A stretch of 64,000 nt of DNA. Source: Candidatus Vicinibacter proximus. GTDB taxonomy: Bacteria > Bacteroidota > Bacteroidia > Chitinophagales > Saprospiraceae. A program made the translations under genes and the position numbers. Numbering within the stretch: position 1 is the stretch's first letter; the number at the start of each line of letters is the position of its first letter. The stretch is taken from the NCBI GenBank assembly GCA_016713905.1, contig JADJOE010000001.1, positions 869,001-933,000 of the forward strand, in the 5' to 3' direction. The notes beneath the pieces are model-generated. The model was not told the DNA's origin. It saw only the letters and a program-made list of their open reading frames with translations, and did no database searches. Positions 25,434 to 35,066 of the stretch are shown here, piece after piece.

Positions 25434-28400
25434 ATGAAACATTTTTTACTTTTCGTTTTATTTTTATTAAATAGTTTAATTACTTCCTTTTTAGTTGCAC
25501 AGGTAAGTCCTGAAGTGAATTGGGTGAAAGCTCTATATGGTTCAAAACGAGATAATGTATTTCAAGTTTTGCCGGCAACTGATGGAGGGAGTTACATATT
25601 AGGAAATTCAGATTCCTATGATGGAGATTTTAATTTTTGTACAAGTTGTAAAAAGGATGTACAAGGAATTGTAATAAAATTGGATGAAGAAGGAAAAATA
25701 AAATGGTCAAAATCTCCCATTATTTCTGATCTCTATGATGGATTTTGGTCTGCCGCAGTGGAGGTTAATGATGGACTTATAATAGCTGGATACAGTCGTG
25801 AACATTTTCCAGGAGTGGGTTCAACTGATTATTCGGTAGTTAAGTTAAACAAATTTGATGGTTCTTTGATTTGGCGAAAAAGTATTAAGGATTTTCCAAG
25901 TGACAATTTAAATGGAGCTGCTATTGTTAATACATCAGAGGGTTTTATACTTTTAGGATACAAATGGAGTGAATTGTTTCTCATCAGGTTGAGTCAGCAA
26001 GGTGATGAAATTGCACGCAGGGTTATTTCAAATTCTTATATGAATGATAACTTCACCGGGCGGCCTAATGTGCATAATTTTATACAGAAGACAAGTGATA
26101 ATAATTTCCTCATACTGGGTTGCACACCCATGGACGAAAAGGGTTGCTTTTGGGGTGAAGGAACAGACAAGTTCAATGTTAAGTTGACAAAAATTGGTCT
26201 GAATCTGAACACCATTTGGGAAAAAAATTATGGAGGCCCCACATCTGATTCTCCAAGAGATATGGTTTTAACTCCAAATGGGGAAATTATTATTTTAGGT
26301 TCATCCTGTGGTGAGGATGGAGAGCAAAAAGGTCCCTTTGGAGTAAATCATTATAAATGGTTACTCAAATTGAATTCCAGTGGAAATTTTATTGCAGTTG
26401 AAAAAATAGATAAATATTCATTTACAGGAGCCACCACCACTTTTGGAATTGGATTGAGTTGTGATAATAAGCTGCTATTATCTGGAAATGCCTGGTCGTC
26501 TATTGTCTTTTATCCATTTGTAGAGAAAAGAGAGCTGGACATGAAAAGTTTTCTTTGGTTTAGTACTGTTGATCTTGATTTTAGTGATTTTCCAATGAAT
26601 GATGTGACCAGTGATTTTGCCGGAAATACGATTGCGTGGGGAAGTGGTTCAAGTCTTTATGAAGAGGATAACGATATTCATGTTGTCAAGTTAAAAAGTG
26701 AATGTGGATCCAGCGGTAGATGTCAAAATGCCATTCCTATCCAATGTGGTCAAACATTGTCCGGAACAACAGTAGGCGTGGCTTCTACTTTCAGTAAAAC
26801 TGATTATACTTCTTGTCATAATACTAATTCTCCATTCGATGGAGGAGATGTCGTGTATGAATTTGAAATGAATAATGGAACGGGAAATCTGGATATCAGT
26901 TTGATCAGCAACACTGACCTTGATGTGTTTCTATATAACCGATGTGATGCCACAGGATTGAATTGCATTGCCAAGAGTATTTATCCAACCAGACCTTCAG
27001 GTGGAAATGCAGAATTAATCAGGTATTATGATTTACCCAATGGCACTTACTACATAGTCGTGGATGGAGCCAGAACAAGTAATAATGGAATTTTTGAAAT
27101 TACACTGACCTGTGGCGTATTAAATTGCCTGAATGCTAAAGCATTGACTTGTAATCAAGCGCTGAATGAAAGTAATTCTGATGGAATTAATAATGCAAGC
27201 TCTTACTGTGGTATAAAAAATACTGCGGGATCTTTGAATGGTTTTGCAGGAAGAGGAAAAGAAAAAGTTTATCAATTCACCATCAATCAGGCACAAACTG
27301 TAAAGGTAGATTTGACCGGAATGTCCTCCGGTTCTGATTTTGATTTGTATGTACTTTCAGATTGCGATCCGGATAAATGTGTGGCCTCCAGTTTCAATTC
27401 AGGTACCCAAAATGAAACAGTCAGTCCTATGCTGGGTCCGGGAGTATATTATGCAGTGGTTGAATCGTATTATGATAAAGTAGGTAGTTATACCATCAAG
27501 GCCAGTTGCACGACGGGTGGTGGTACCATTCCGCGTCCGCGAATTGTTTTACCAATGGGTTTGGTGGGAGAGACTGGTCAGGAATTAAAATATCCGATTA
27601 CTGCAAGTAATTTTAGAAATATGGCGGCAATGGAATTTTCAGTATTGGTGGACGACCCCAGTATTTTAAATATAATTGGTGTCGAAGGCAAGGCCATTAC
27701 ACCGGCTTATAATTTAGTATCCAGTTCAAACATTGGTTTAAGTTGGTTTTCTTCCAATATGCCCACTGTCACTGTGCCGGATGGAGAAGTATTATTTAAT
27801 TTAATTTTAAAAATCAAAGCTACTTCCGGCAGCACTGTGATTTCCATTACCGATAAGCCAACGGTCCCATATGGGCTGGCGAATAATAATGGGGTCTTAC
27901 AAACGGTTAGCCTGGAAATAGGAGATGGACTTGTGACAGTGAATGAAAGCTTGGTACAATTATGCGGAGAGGTAACCAAAGAAGATGGCAGTGCAATTAC
28001 CGGTGTTACTCTGGACTTGTCAGGATCAAAAATTGAAAGTGGGGTAAATCAAGTTTCCGGAAATTATTGTTTTGCCAGTTTGCCAAAAGGAGGTTCGTTT
28101 TCTATCAAACCTAAGAAGAATACCAATTATAGAAATGGATTGAATGGCAGGGATCTTTACTTAATGCAGAGACATATTTTGGGTGAAAAAATAATTTCTC
28201 CTTATCGTATTATCGCAGGAGATTATAACGGTGACAATCTGATCAATGGTCGTGATTTGTATCTGACGCAAAGATTAATATTAGGTGATTCCACCACTTT
28301 GCCAATCGGTTCCTGGAGATTTATTCCGAAGTCCTATAAATTTACGGATTACACCAATCCATTTCTTGGAAATCTGAGTGAAAAGATTGATTTAAACAAC

Positions 28401-29192
28401 CTTGGGCAATCGGCCATAGGGCAAGACTTTATTGGGGTTAAAGTAGGTGATGTGGACAATACATCTACGTTCAGTCAAGATGAATTAAACAGTCGCAGTG
28501 GAGCTCCTTTAAAATTAAGTCTTTCAAAGCACAAGGCCCAGCCAAATTCGTTGGTCACTTTAAGTCTGAGCGCATCCGGCTTTCAAAATATTACATCCAT
28601 GGATTATTCCTTGCAATGGGATACCACTGTAATCAAGTTTCTTAATTTTGAAGCTCCGGCCAATAATCCTTTGGGATTGAGTGCAGGAAATTTTGAAGCG
28701 ACTACCAGTCCCGGAAAATTGATTTCTACGTGGTTTGATCTGGGTACCGGAAAGAGCGTTAATGATGGGACAGTCATTGCAAAATTTGTATTTCAAGTGA
28801 AGGGAAATATCGGACGGAGTACACCCATTCAATTTGTAAATTCTCCGGTACCATTGTTGGTTTATGACCGGTCAGGTAAAATACAGGTTGATACAGCTAC
28901 AGGTAGAGTAGAAATTGCAAATGTAAATTCCACTGATTCAAAAGTTGCAGATCAGGTAAACATTTACCCAAATCCTGTACAAGATGAAATTATAATAGAT
29001 TTTATAGACGGTTATGTTCATACCCAAGCAGTTAAGATGTATGATTTGAATGGAAGGGAGGTCAACGTTCATGTTAAAAAGGAAGGAAGAAAAATAGTTG
29101 TGGATGTCCGAGATATTTGCAATGGAATGTATCTTCTTAGATTAGAACAAAATGGCAGGAACATTCTGAAGAAAGTATTTATTCAGCATTAA
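25434..29192 (+). CDS. T9SS surface protein with propeller, two PPC, two cohesin and one dockerin module
   Basis: 1252 residues. A signal peptide ends at ~23 (FLVAQ). A propeller region covers ~25-425 (NWVKALYGSKRDN, LLKLNSSG). Two PPC beta-sandwiches follow: ~430-562 (CQNAIPIQCGQTLSGTT, FDGGDVVYEFEM) and ~563-690. A cohesin-like domain lies at ~700-845 (VGETGQELKYPITASNF). A carboxypeptidase-regulatory-like fold at ~850-895 leads into a dockerin with two F-hand-like halves (GLNGRDLYLMQRHILGE and DYNGDNLINGRDLYLTQRLILG). A second cohesin-like domain covers ~1020-1165, and a T9SS type A sorting domain (YPNPVQDEIIIDF) ends the protein. Cohesin-dockerin pairing normally joins separate proteins; having both on one chain suggests self-assembly or a surface scaffold. 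Confidence 0.85.
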   Translation: MKHFLLFVLFLLNSLITSFLVAQVSPEVNWVKALYGSKRDNVFQVLPATDGGSYILGNSDSYDGDFNFCTSCKKDVQGIVIKLDEEGKIKWSKSPIISDLYDGFWSAAVEVNDGLIIAGYSREHFPGVGSTDYSVVKLNKFDGSLIWRKSIKDFPSDNLNGAAIVNTSEGFILLGYKWSELFLIRLSQQGDEIARRVISNSYMNDNFTGRPNVHNFIQKTSDNNFLILGCTPMDEKGCFWGEGTDKFNVKLTKIGLNLNTIWEKNYGGPTSDSPRDMVLTPNGEIIILGSSCGEDGEQKGPFGVNHYKWLLKLNSSGNFIAVEKIDKYSFTGATTTFGIGLSCDNKLLLSGNAWSSIVFYPFVEKRELDMKSFLWFSTVDLDFSDFPMNDVTSDFAGNTIAWGSGSSLYEEDNDIHVVKLKSECGSSGRCQNAIPIQCGQTLSGTTVGVASTFSKTDYTSCHNTNSPFDGGDVVYEFEMNNGTGNLDISLISNTDLDVFLYNRCDATGLNCIAKSIYPTRPSGGNAELIRYYDLPNGTYYIVVDGARTSNNGIFEITLTCGVLNCLNAKALTCNQALNESNSDGINNASSYCGIKNTAGSLNGFAGRGKEKVYQFTINQAQTVKVDLTGMSSGSDFDLYVLSDCDPDKCVASSFNSGTQNETVSPMLGPGVYYAVVESYYDKVGSYTIKASCTTGGGTIPRPRIVLPMGLVGETGQELKYPITASNFRNMAAMEFSVLVDDPSILNIIGVEGKAITPAYNLVSSSNIGLSWFSSNMPTVTVPDGEVLFNLILKIKATSGSTVISITDKPTVPYGLANNNGVLQTVSLEIGDGLVTVNESLVQLCGEVTKEDGSAITGVTLDLSGSKIESGVNQVSGNYCFASLPKGGSFSIKPKKNTNYRNGLNGRDLYLMQRHILGEKIISPYRIIAGDYNGDNLINGRDLYLTQRLILGDSTTLPIGSWRFIPKSYKFTDYTNPFLGNLSEKIDLNNLGQSAIGQDFIGVKVGDVDNTSTFSQDELNSRSGAPLKLSLSKHKAQPNSLVTLSLSASGFQNITSMDYSLQWDTTVIKFLNFEAPANNPLGLSAGNFEATTSPGKLISTWFDLGTGKSVNDGTVIAKFVFQVKGNIGRSTPIQFVNSPVPLLVYDRSGKIQVDTATGRVEIANVNSTDSKVADQVNIYPNPVQDEIIIDFIDGYVHTQAVKMYDLNGREVNVHVKKEGRKIVVDVRDICNGMYLLRLEQNGRNILKKVFIQH

Positions 29193-29216
29193 AATTGTTT
29201 TGATATAGATTTTTAA

Positions 29217-29253
29217 TCAGGTAGTGTATGAACCATGCTGCCTGAATTTTTAT
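29217..29253 (+). terminator. rho-independent terminator
   Basis: The stem TCAGGTAG / CTGCCTGA (one G-T pair) with a 13-nt loop is followed by ATTTTTATTT, 25 bp after the stop at 29192. Confidence 0.65.
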
Positions 29254-29619
29254 TTGTTCAATTGGGAAAATAAAATTTTACCGGTACTATTTTTAAGAAT
29301 ATTTGTACAGTGATTTAAAATTTATTTGTTTATATATTTTAAATACATAATTGGATAATGGAAGTTGGTGTGTATTTGAGAATTGAATTCATTGCTGAAT
29401 TTGACTTCAATAATTTTTTTAATTTAAAGATAAAAGGTAAGGAACGGAATTTCGTTAGATAAAAATTTTTCATGTCTGAAATAAATATTGGATAGATTTC
29501 CTCTGAATTATAAATTAAATTTCCTATTTTTCAAATTACACAACTGGAAGACAGGTCCTTAACCAAAGTTATATTTACATTGATTTAGATTGATTTCATA
29601 TTTGTGTAAAAATCAACTT
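29254..29619. other. intergenic region with a TAACCAAAGTTATATTT motif
   Basis: AT-rich DNA with no credible gene. The only distinct feature is TAACCAAAGTTATATTT (29560-29576), ~45 bp before the start at 29620. It matches the motif at 25353 except for one base in the dyad. Confidence 0.5.
29560..29576 (+). promoter_or_regulatory. TAACCAAAGTTATATTT motif
   Basis: Near-perfect dyad (TAACC-AA-AGTTA) followed by TATTT, at the same distance class from the start codon as the sites at 17030 and 25353. It could be a lineage promoter or a shared operator for surface-protein genes. Confidence 0.4.
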
Positions 29620-32040
29620 ATGAAAAATCTTTACTTTTATTTTATTCTTTTATTTTGTTTTCATTTTTTTGCAGCCGGACAAACAACTATTTTGCATCCG
29701 GTCAGTGGATCAGTTTCTTTAACTTTGAATCCAGGCACTTATCTTTATTATGATAATGGAGGATCGGGAGGAAATTATGCAAATAATATAAACAATTCAG
29801 AAATTTTATTGAATCCCAGGGCAGGATCAAGAATATTTTATTCATTTGAAGATTACAAAGTGGAGGCAGATGGCAATCCATGTTTTGATTATTTAACTAT
29901 TTCTTACATCCCGTGTGGAGGGTTTTCATTTACCGAAGATTTGTGTAGTCCAAATTTGGGTTGGGCCGGAACACTTTGCTCAGGGGAATCTTTAAGATTT
30001 AGATTTTTTTCAGATCCCAGTATTGTTGAAAGAGGTTGGCGCGTAAGAATAACTGTAGAAGAAAAGACACCTGCAAGAGTTATTTGTGATCAAGGAGGAG
30101 AAGTAGGAGGTCCTTGCAGCAGAGATGCAAGTTCGACATTTGATTGTAATTTACAAAATTCACAATTTGTCAATTTCGCTTGTCCTGGGCCATGTTCAGC
30201 CGGCACTATTGATATTTATCCTGGATGTTCAGGAACCGTATTTTCAGGAACTGAATTGATTTGGGAAGTAGAGGTAAATGATGAAAGTGATTTAACATTT
30301 AATACACCATGTGCAGATCATATGTTTTTAATTGCTCCAGGATGTGGATGTCTTTCCAAAGCCACTAAACTGGGAAATGATTTTAAATTTACAAGGGTTC
30401 AACCAGGTGTTTATTATGTGGTTGTGGAATATGATTGCTTGAAGTCCTGTGCATCTTTGGTTCAATTAAAATGTAAAAAGTATTGTCCGGTAGTTTATGA
30501 AGATTGTGATATAGCTGGTCCGATAAGTTTTGATTATACTGGAAATGGTATATCACTCACTTATAGGTTTACCACTACATATACTATTGCGCCCGGGGAA
30601 CAATGGATGGTGAGAGATTTAACAGGCAGAGTAATCACCAATACAGGTGGGTCAAGTTCGCAGTTTAACTATACCTTTCCTGGGGCCGGAGATTATGAAG
30701 TATGTTTTCCATATTTGGATGGAAATGGATGTGTGGTTTTTTGTTGTTTCAGAATTTGTGTAGTCATGCCATTTTTCTGTACTTATATTCAACCAAGATA
30801 TGATCCTGCCGGAAATTATTTCTCTTTTACGCTGCCGGAAGATGTAGGAGGTTCCAATATTGAAGAGTGGAGAATTGGAGACAATCTAAGCAATACCAAA
30901 GTATTTGACAAAAAGAAGTATCCTTTGCCACCAAATTGGAATTGCAGAGACCAGGTTATCTGCTGTAAATTTTATGACCCACACCGGAGATGCTGGGTAT
31001 TCTGTTGCAGGAAATTGTGGTTTTGCAATCCATTTCTGTGCGGTGATATTATTTACAGGTATGATCCGATCCAACGAAAATTTGATTTTTCATTAAAGGA
31101 TGCGCAGGCAAAGAATTACAGTTCTTTTGAATGGGTGATAGATTCTACACAAGAACTTTCATTGGGAAAAACTTCTTCGGTACAATGGTATCCACCTCTG
31201 GGATTTGACTGTAGGTATTATACCATTTCAGTAAGGTATTTTGATCCAGCTTGTGGATGTTGGCGAATTTGTTGTCGGCGCGTTTATTTATGTGACCCCT
31301 TTCAATGCAATGGTATAATTGTTGGGCTTATGCCTAGTTCTGATAAATTCAAATTTGATTTTGTTGGAAATATGGATGCTTCAATTCCTGTGCAATGGAG
31401 TATAGATGAAACCGGTGAGGAGATTGGTACCACTAAAAGTATTGTTTATGCTCCGCCGGTAAATATTTTTTGCAGGGTATATACCATTAGTTTTAGATAT
31501 TGGGATGGCTTTGGTTGGAGATTGTGCTGCACGCGGGTTTATTTGTGTGATCATCGAAGGTGTGCGAATTTAATCAATACCAGCTACAGCGGAAACAAAC
31601 TTACTTTGAGTACGGATGTGAATTTTCAACAAGTAAGCTGGTATTTTAATAAAAGTAATACCCCAACTCCGGCTGTTCTGCAAGTTAGCCCGGGGACTTA
31701 CACTTTTGATTTGTTGTATTTTGATCCATCTGATATTGCATGGCATCGTTGCAGGAAAGATAATTCCCCGGTCGCTGTAGCAGATCAATATAAATCTAAT
31801 TATTTGGTTTATCCTAACCCTGCAAAAGATGAATTAATCGTAAGTTTTCCGGAAGGAATTAAAGATTTGATGAATGTACAAATTCTTGATCTGGGTGGAA
31901 AAGAGCATATTGTGAAGAAGACAAGGAATGAGGATAAGTTTGTTTTGGATGTTAAGGATATTCCTAATGGTATATATTTAGTAAAGATTGTTAGTGGAGG
32001 CAGCTCGAAAGTATTCAAGCAAATGATCCAACATGAATAA
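29620..32040 (+). CDS. T9SS surface protein with CUB-like domain and cysteine-rich repeats
   Basis: The ATG at 29620 is chosen over a TTG 10 codons upstream, giving 806 residues with a clear signal peptide (FILLFCFHFFAAGQ). Residues ~20-140 resemble a CUB domain (GTYLYYDNGGSGGNY ... RGWRVRITV). A PPC-like region with many Cys follows. Then come three to four repeats of ~105 residues, each with a CC or C-x-CC core: CWVFCCRKLWFCNPFLCGD, CWRICCRRVYLCDPFQCNG and WRLCCTRVYLCDHRRCAN, alternating with WxID segments. A T9SS type A sorting domain (YPNPAKDELIVSF ... KQMIQHE) closes the protein. The repeats are likely disulfide-linked modules; I do not recognise the family. Probable adhesin. Confidence 0.8.
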   Translation: MKNLYFYFILLFCFHFFAAGQTTILHPVSGSVSLTLNPGTYLYYDNGGSGGNYANNINNSEILLNPRAGSRIFYSFEDYKVEADGNPCFDYLTISYIPCGGFSFTEDLCSPNLGWAGTLCSGESLRFRFFSDPSIVERGWRVRITVEEKTPARVICDQGGEVGGPCSRDASSTFDCNLQNSQFVNFACPGPCSAGTIDIYPGCSGTVFSGTELIWEVEVNDESDLTFNTPCADHMFLIAPGCGCLSKATKLGNDFKFTRVQPGVYYVVVEYDCLKSCASLVQLKCKKYCPVVYEDCDIAGPISFDYTGNGISLTYRFTTTYTIAPGEQWMVRDLTGRVITNTGGSSSQFNYTFPGAGDYEVCFPYLDGNGCVVFCCFRICVVMPFFCTYIQPRYDPAGNYFSFTLPEDVGGSNIEEWRIGDNLSNTKVFDKKKYPLPPNWNCRDQVICCKFYDPHRRCWVFCCRKLWFCNPFLCGDIIYRYDPIQRKFDFSLKDAQAKNYSSFEWVIDSTQELSLGKTSSVQWYPPLGFDCRYYTISVRYFDPACGCWRICCRRVYLCDPFQCNGIIVGLMPSSDKFKFDFVGNMDASIPVQWSIDETGEEIGTTKSIVYAPPVNIFCRVYTISFRYWDGFGWRLCCTRVYLCDHRRCANLINTSYSGNKLTLSTDVNFQQVSWYFNKSNTPTPAVLQVSPGTYTFDLLYFDPSDIAWHRCRKDNSPVAVADQYKSNYLVYPNPAKDELIVSFPEGIKDLMNVQILDLGGKEHIVKKTRNEDKFVLDVKDIPNGIYLVKIVSGGSSKVFKQMIQHE

Positions 32041-32069
32041 ATAATTTGTTTGAATAAAATTTTCTTCTC

Positions 32070-32105
32070 AAGGCAATGAATTTAATTCATTGCCTTATTT
32101 TATTA
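32070..32105 (+). terminator. rho-independent terminator
   Basis: A long perfect inverted repeat (AAGGCAATGAATT / AATTCATTGCCTT) is followed by ATTTTATTATAT, 30 bp after the T9SS gene stop. Confidence 0.75.
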
Positions 32106-32509
32106 TATAAAATTTATCCTATGCAATTTTACAGATGTAATCAGTTTAAATAGGGTTAAGTCTTAATTTGAGAATTATTGCAAGGTCTTGTATGGTTTGT
32201 TTAGGTATATAATAATTTGGTTCAAAATTATTTGGAACATTTAGGAGTACATGAAGGCGAAAAATAAATTGATCGATACAGCATGTTTTATTCACTTCTT
32301 AAAGAGAACTTAAAATTTTTAATTGGTTAGACTTTTATAACTATACAATCCATCGGCAGTTATTCCGGACCCAATCATTTAATTCGTACAGTTCATCAGC
32401 TAATTGCGTGTATTCGTAAAAAATATGTAGCTACCCTGTCATGGCCAAATACCTTTGATCCCGGTTAAGGACTATTTCTATTTTAATAATCAAATTCAAT
32501 TAAATTCTC
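32106..32509. other. intergenic region before the barrel gene
   Basis: No credible gene is seen. TACCTTTG at 32450-32457 fits TAnnTTTG and lies ~52 bp before the start at 32510, but there is no clear -33 TTG at the right spacing. Confidence 0.4.
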
Positions 32510-33610
32510 ATGAAAAGAAATTTACTCAAATTTTTTATTCTGATCCCATTGCTCGCATGTTTCAAGCTGATGGGACAAGGATGTGTTGCCATCCGCAGTA
32601 CGGGTTCTAGTTGTGGATTGCAATCAAACAGTACGCAACCTAATGATGGATGGCAGTTTAATGCCTCCTATAGGAATTTCAAATCTTTCCGTCATTTCAG
32701 AGGAAAAGAGGAAGAGGAAGAAAGGGTTGCCAATGGTTCAGATGTAAGAAATTACACCAACAATTTTGATCTCTCTTTAACTAAGTTTTTAGGAGATCGA
32801 TGGTCGATAAGTATGTTTTTGCCATTTCAGTCCACTTCCAGATCATCACTTTATGAGCATGATGGGAAGACCAGACATTTTACTTCTGCAACCGGAATGG
32901 GAGATGTAAGATTTACAGTGGGCGCATGGTTATTTAAGCCATCCAGCAAAGGCAATCTCCAGGTAGGTCTCGGTTTAAAATTACCTACCGGTGATTACAA
33001 TTATCAGGACTATTTCTACAAGAATGACACTACCTATTCTTTTGGACCGGTAGATCAATCTATCCAGTTGGGTGATGGAGGAACAGGAGTTTCATTTGAG
33101 CTCAATGGATTTTTTAACATTGTCAGATCACTTGGGGTGTATGGTAATTTTTATTACTTGTCTAATCCACGTGAACAAAACGGCGTATCTACAACAAGAG
33201 GAGGAACAGCAAGTGCCACTGCCATTAAATACAAAACTAATACGATGAGTGTTGCAGATCAATATTTGATCCGTGGTGGAGTGAATTACAACCTTAAGAA
33301 TTTTGCAATTACAGCAGGCGTAAGAATGGAATGTGTTCCAAGTGAAGACCTGATTGGTGGAAGCAATGGTTTCAGAAGACCCGGATATGTCATCGCTGCA
33401 GAACCTACGATATCTTATCAGATCAAATCATTGAATATTTTTGCTGCAGTGCCATTTGCTTTAGAGCGCAACAGAGTACAAAGTTATTCCGACAAATTAA
33501 GATCGGCTGACACCGGAACAAAAGTGGTTGGAGACGCAGCATTTGCAGATTATTCTGTGAGTGTAGGAATATCTTACCGATTCGGTAATAAAATGCACGT
33601 TAGCATGTAA
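32510..33610 (+). CDS. outer-membrane beta-barrel protein (transporter-like)
   Basis: 366 residues. A signal peptide (FFILIPLLACFKLMGQ) precedes a Gly/aromatic alternating barrel body. The segments SISMFLPFQSTSR, GMGDVRFTVGAWLF, LQVGLGLKLPTGDYNYQD and a terminal strand SVSVGISYRFG fit the outer-membrane transporter/phenol-degradation porin-like families. The N-terminal mature part has an unusual CGLQSNSTQPNDGW segment and an acidic EEEEE stretch. It is a single-gene transcript between a terminator at 32070 and another at 33685. The substrate cannot be deduced. Confidence 0.7.
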   Translation: MKRNLLKFFILIPLLACFKLMGQGCVAIRSTGSSCGLQSNSTQPNDGWQFNASYRNFKSFRHFRGKEEEEERVANGSDVRNYTNNFDLSLTKFLGDRWSISMFLPFQSTSRSSLYEHDGKTRHFTSATGMGDVRFTVGAWLFKPSSKGNLQVGLGLKLPTGDYNYQDYFYKNDTTYSFGPVDQSIQLGDGGTGVSFELNGFFNIVRSLGVYGNFYYLSNPREQNGVSTTRGGTASATAIKYKTNTMSVADQYLIRGGVNYNLKNFAITAGVRMECVPSEDLIGGSNGFRRPGYVIAAEPTISYQIKSLNIFAAVPFALERNRVQSYSDKLRSADTGTKVVGDAAFADYSVSVGISYRFGNKMHVSM

Positions 33611-33684
33611 TCATAATTTAAGATACGTTTTGCATTTTAAGGATTTTAAAAATGGGTTAATACCAGACTTACTTACTAAATGCC

Positions 33685-33719
33685 AGCCTTAGTCCCTCAT
33701 CCGGGCTAAGGCTTTTTTT
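33685..33719 (+). terminator. rho-independent terminator
   Basis: The stem AGCCTTAG / CTAAGGCT with a 13-nt loop runs into TTTTTTT. The 3' arm (GGGCTAAGGCTTTTT) reappears at 35911-35925 at the start of the duplicated block, without its 5' partner. Confidence 0.8.
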
Positions 33720-33726
33720 ATTTAAT

Positions 33727-33899
33727 CATAAAATTGTCATTAGAATTCTATTTCAAGCCAAAATAGCTTTAAATGCAAGCCTCTTCTCGAAATTCGTGCT
33801 CAATGAAATATGACTTCAACTCCGCGCGAATTTCTTGCGAGGAGTCTTGCCTTTGTTGCTCTTTTGACTCTCACTACGAACTCTAATGACAAATTTGGG
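33727..33899. mobile_element. MITE-like element with 5-bp target duplication and known empty site
   Basis: A 173-bp segment is an imperfect palindrome: the ends TTGTCATTAGAATTC (left) and GAACTCTAATGACAA (right) are inverted repeats, and similarity extends inward (CAAAATAGC / GCTCTTTTG). It has no coding capacity. TTAAT flanks it on both sides (33722-33726 and 33900-33904). In the paralogous duplicated block at 35911-36165 the same surroundings are joined directly through a single TTAAT (35929-35933), so that block shows the empty site. The source transposase is not in the window. Confidence 0.75.
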
Positions 33900-33904
33900 T
33901 TAAT

Positions 33905-34140
33905 TTCATCTCGATAAAAGTTTTCTACATGATGAAATTTGCATTCTAAATTTTATAAATTTGGTATTCAACTTTATTTCTTAAAATAACAAATTTATCA
34001 GTTCCATTGCATGTGAAATGGACAATCAACCCATTTGCACATTCCAGAATGCTCTAAGCTAATTGCTTATAAGCTTAAACTTAATTTCCTGGCAATTTTA
34101 TATCTCGGTGTGTATGGGTATATTGTTCTGTAAATTTTCT
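33905..34140. repeat. duplicated non-coding block, copy A
   Basis: About 235 bp, starting at TTCATCTCGATAAAA, repeats at 35934-36165 with an offset of 2029 bp. The best-conserved core is the stretch around TCAGTTCCATTGCATGTGAA and AGAATGCTCTAAGCTAATTG. No gene or promoter motif is clear inside. Together with the terminator arm, the two copies flank the 34160-35910 region. Confidence 0.7.
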
Positions 34141-34159
34141 TCAAATGCGTAGAATTTGT

Positions 34160-34286
34160 TTGGTACTGCTTTTAATCACCGTAATGTTATGAGCTGAGAA
34201 GCATGACCGAACGATCTCTGCTTCAGCTGAGTATCGTGCGACAGCACGATAAGTAAGGGAACCGCGAAAGCGGTTGTACGTAGACT
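34160..34286. repeat. three-hairpin dispersed repeat, copy A
   Basis: It starts GGTACTGCTTTTAATCACCG and contains three short stems in order: CTCTGC-TTCA-GCtGAG (one mismatch here), ATCGTGC-GACA-GCACGAT, and CCGC-GAAA-GCGG with a GNRA-type loop. Other copies are at 35650-35815 and in tandem at 40445-40830. A decayed partial copy follows at 34290-34335. Confidence 0.7.
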
Positions 34287-34289
34287 TTG

Positions 34290-34335
34290 ATTGGTACTAC
34301 TATTAATCATAGTAATGTTATGAGCTATGAAGTAT
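34290..34335. repeat. partial three-hairpin repeat (5' end only)
   Basis: TTGGTACTACTATTAATCATAGTAATGTTATGAG-like sequence matches the first ~45 bp of the element at 34160 with several changes, then similarity stops before the hairpins. Confidence 0.5.
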
Positions 34336-34526
34336 CAAACAACCTTGTCCATTAATTTTAATAAAATAATATTATTAACTATAAACAAAAATAATTAGCT
34401 TTGAATTAAGTTGAAACACCATATAGTGAAATGTTCAAATAGCTTTGCCGACATATACATATTGTTTTTGAGAGCGGTTATCGATGAAAAGGCACAAGTA
34501 ACTAAAATTATTAAAATTCATTAGTA

Positions 34527-35066
34527 ATGAAAAGAGTGTATATATTATTAACCATTATTTCGATTTTATCTTGCGAAAAAAACAGCATTTTTGATAACGA
34601 TGGCTTCTATGGAGAGGGAAAGGCAAGGCTTGATGAGGTAGAATGGAAAGGCAGTACCGGTATTTTTAAAGCAAAAAAATATTGCTTTCCAGATACCTGT
34701 GTGGCTATCTTAGTCGAGGGTTACAATAAAGCTAGATCAGTGCGCAGCAAAATTTTAATTGATCAAGTTTTCTTGAAAACTGGGAAATTCTATTTTAATC
34801 CTATTTATCCAACATACCTCGATACTTTGTACAATTTTTCATATCAAGAATTCAAAGGTGATGCTGTTTTAGAGAATTATAGTATTATTGAGGCTGATTC
34901 GAACAATTATGTTGAAATCAAAGAACTTAATATGAAAACCGGCGATGTCAGGGGAAGTTTTCAAGCCAGAGTGATTTCAAATTCAGGGTGGCCTTCAAAT
35001 GGATCTATTCCTGATACCATTGACATTACAAACGGAAGTTTTTATGGAAAAATTAATTGGAAGTAA
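34527..35066 (+). CDS. small lipoprotein (DUF6252-like)
   Basis: 179 residues. A short lipoprotein signal (YILLTIISILSC) with the lipobox Cys at ~16 is followed by a beta-rich domain. The ending pattern, with VEIKELNMKTGDVRGSFQARV and then a final ITNGSFYGKI strand, resembles the Bacteroidota DUF6252-type lipoproteins in which two GxF motifs close the fold. It stands alone in a repeat-rich region between two copies of a duplicated block. A TAACTAAAATTA site (34499-34510) lies just upstream, one base off the palindromic motif at 25353. Function unknown. Confidence 0.7.
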   Translation: MKRVYILLTIISILSCEKNSIFDNDGFYGEGKARLDEVEWKGSTGIFKAKKYCFPDTCVAILVEGYNKARSVRSKILIDQVFLKTGKFYFNPIYPTYLDTLYNFSYQEFKGDAVLENYSIIEADSNNYVEIKELNMKTGDVRGSFQARVISNSGWPSNGSIPDTIDITNGSFYGKINWK

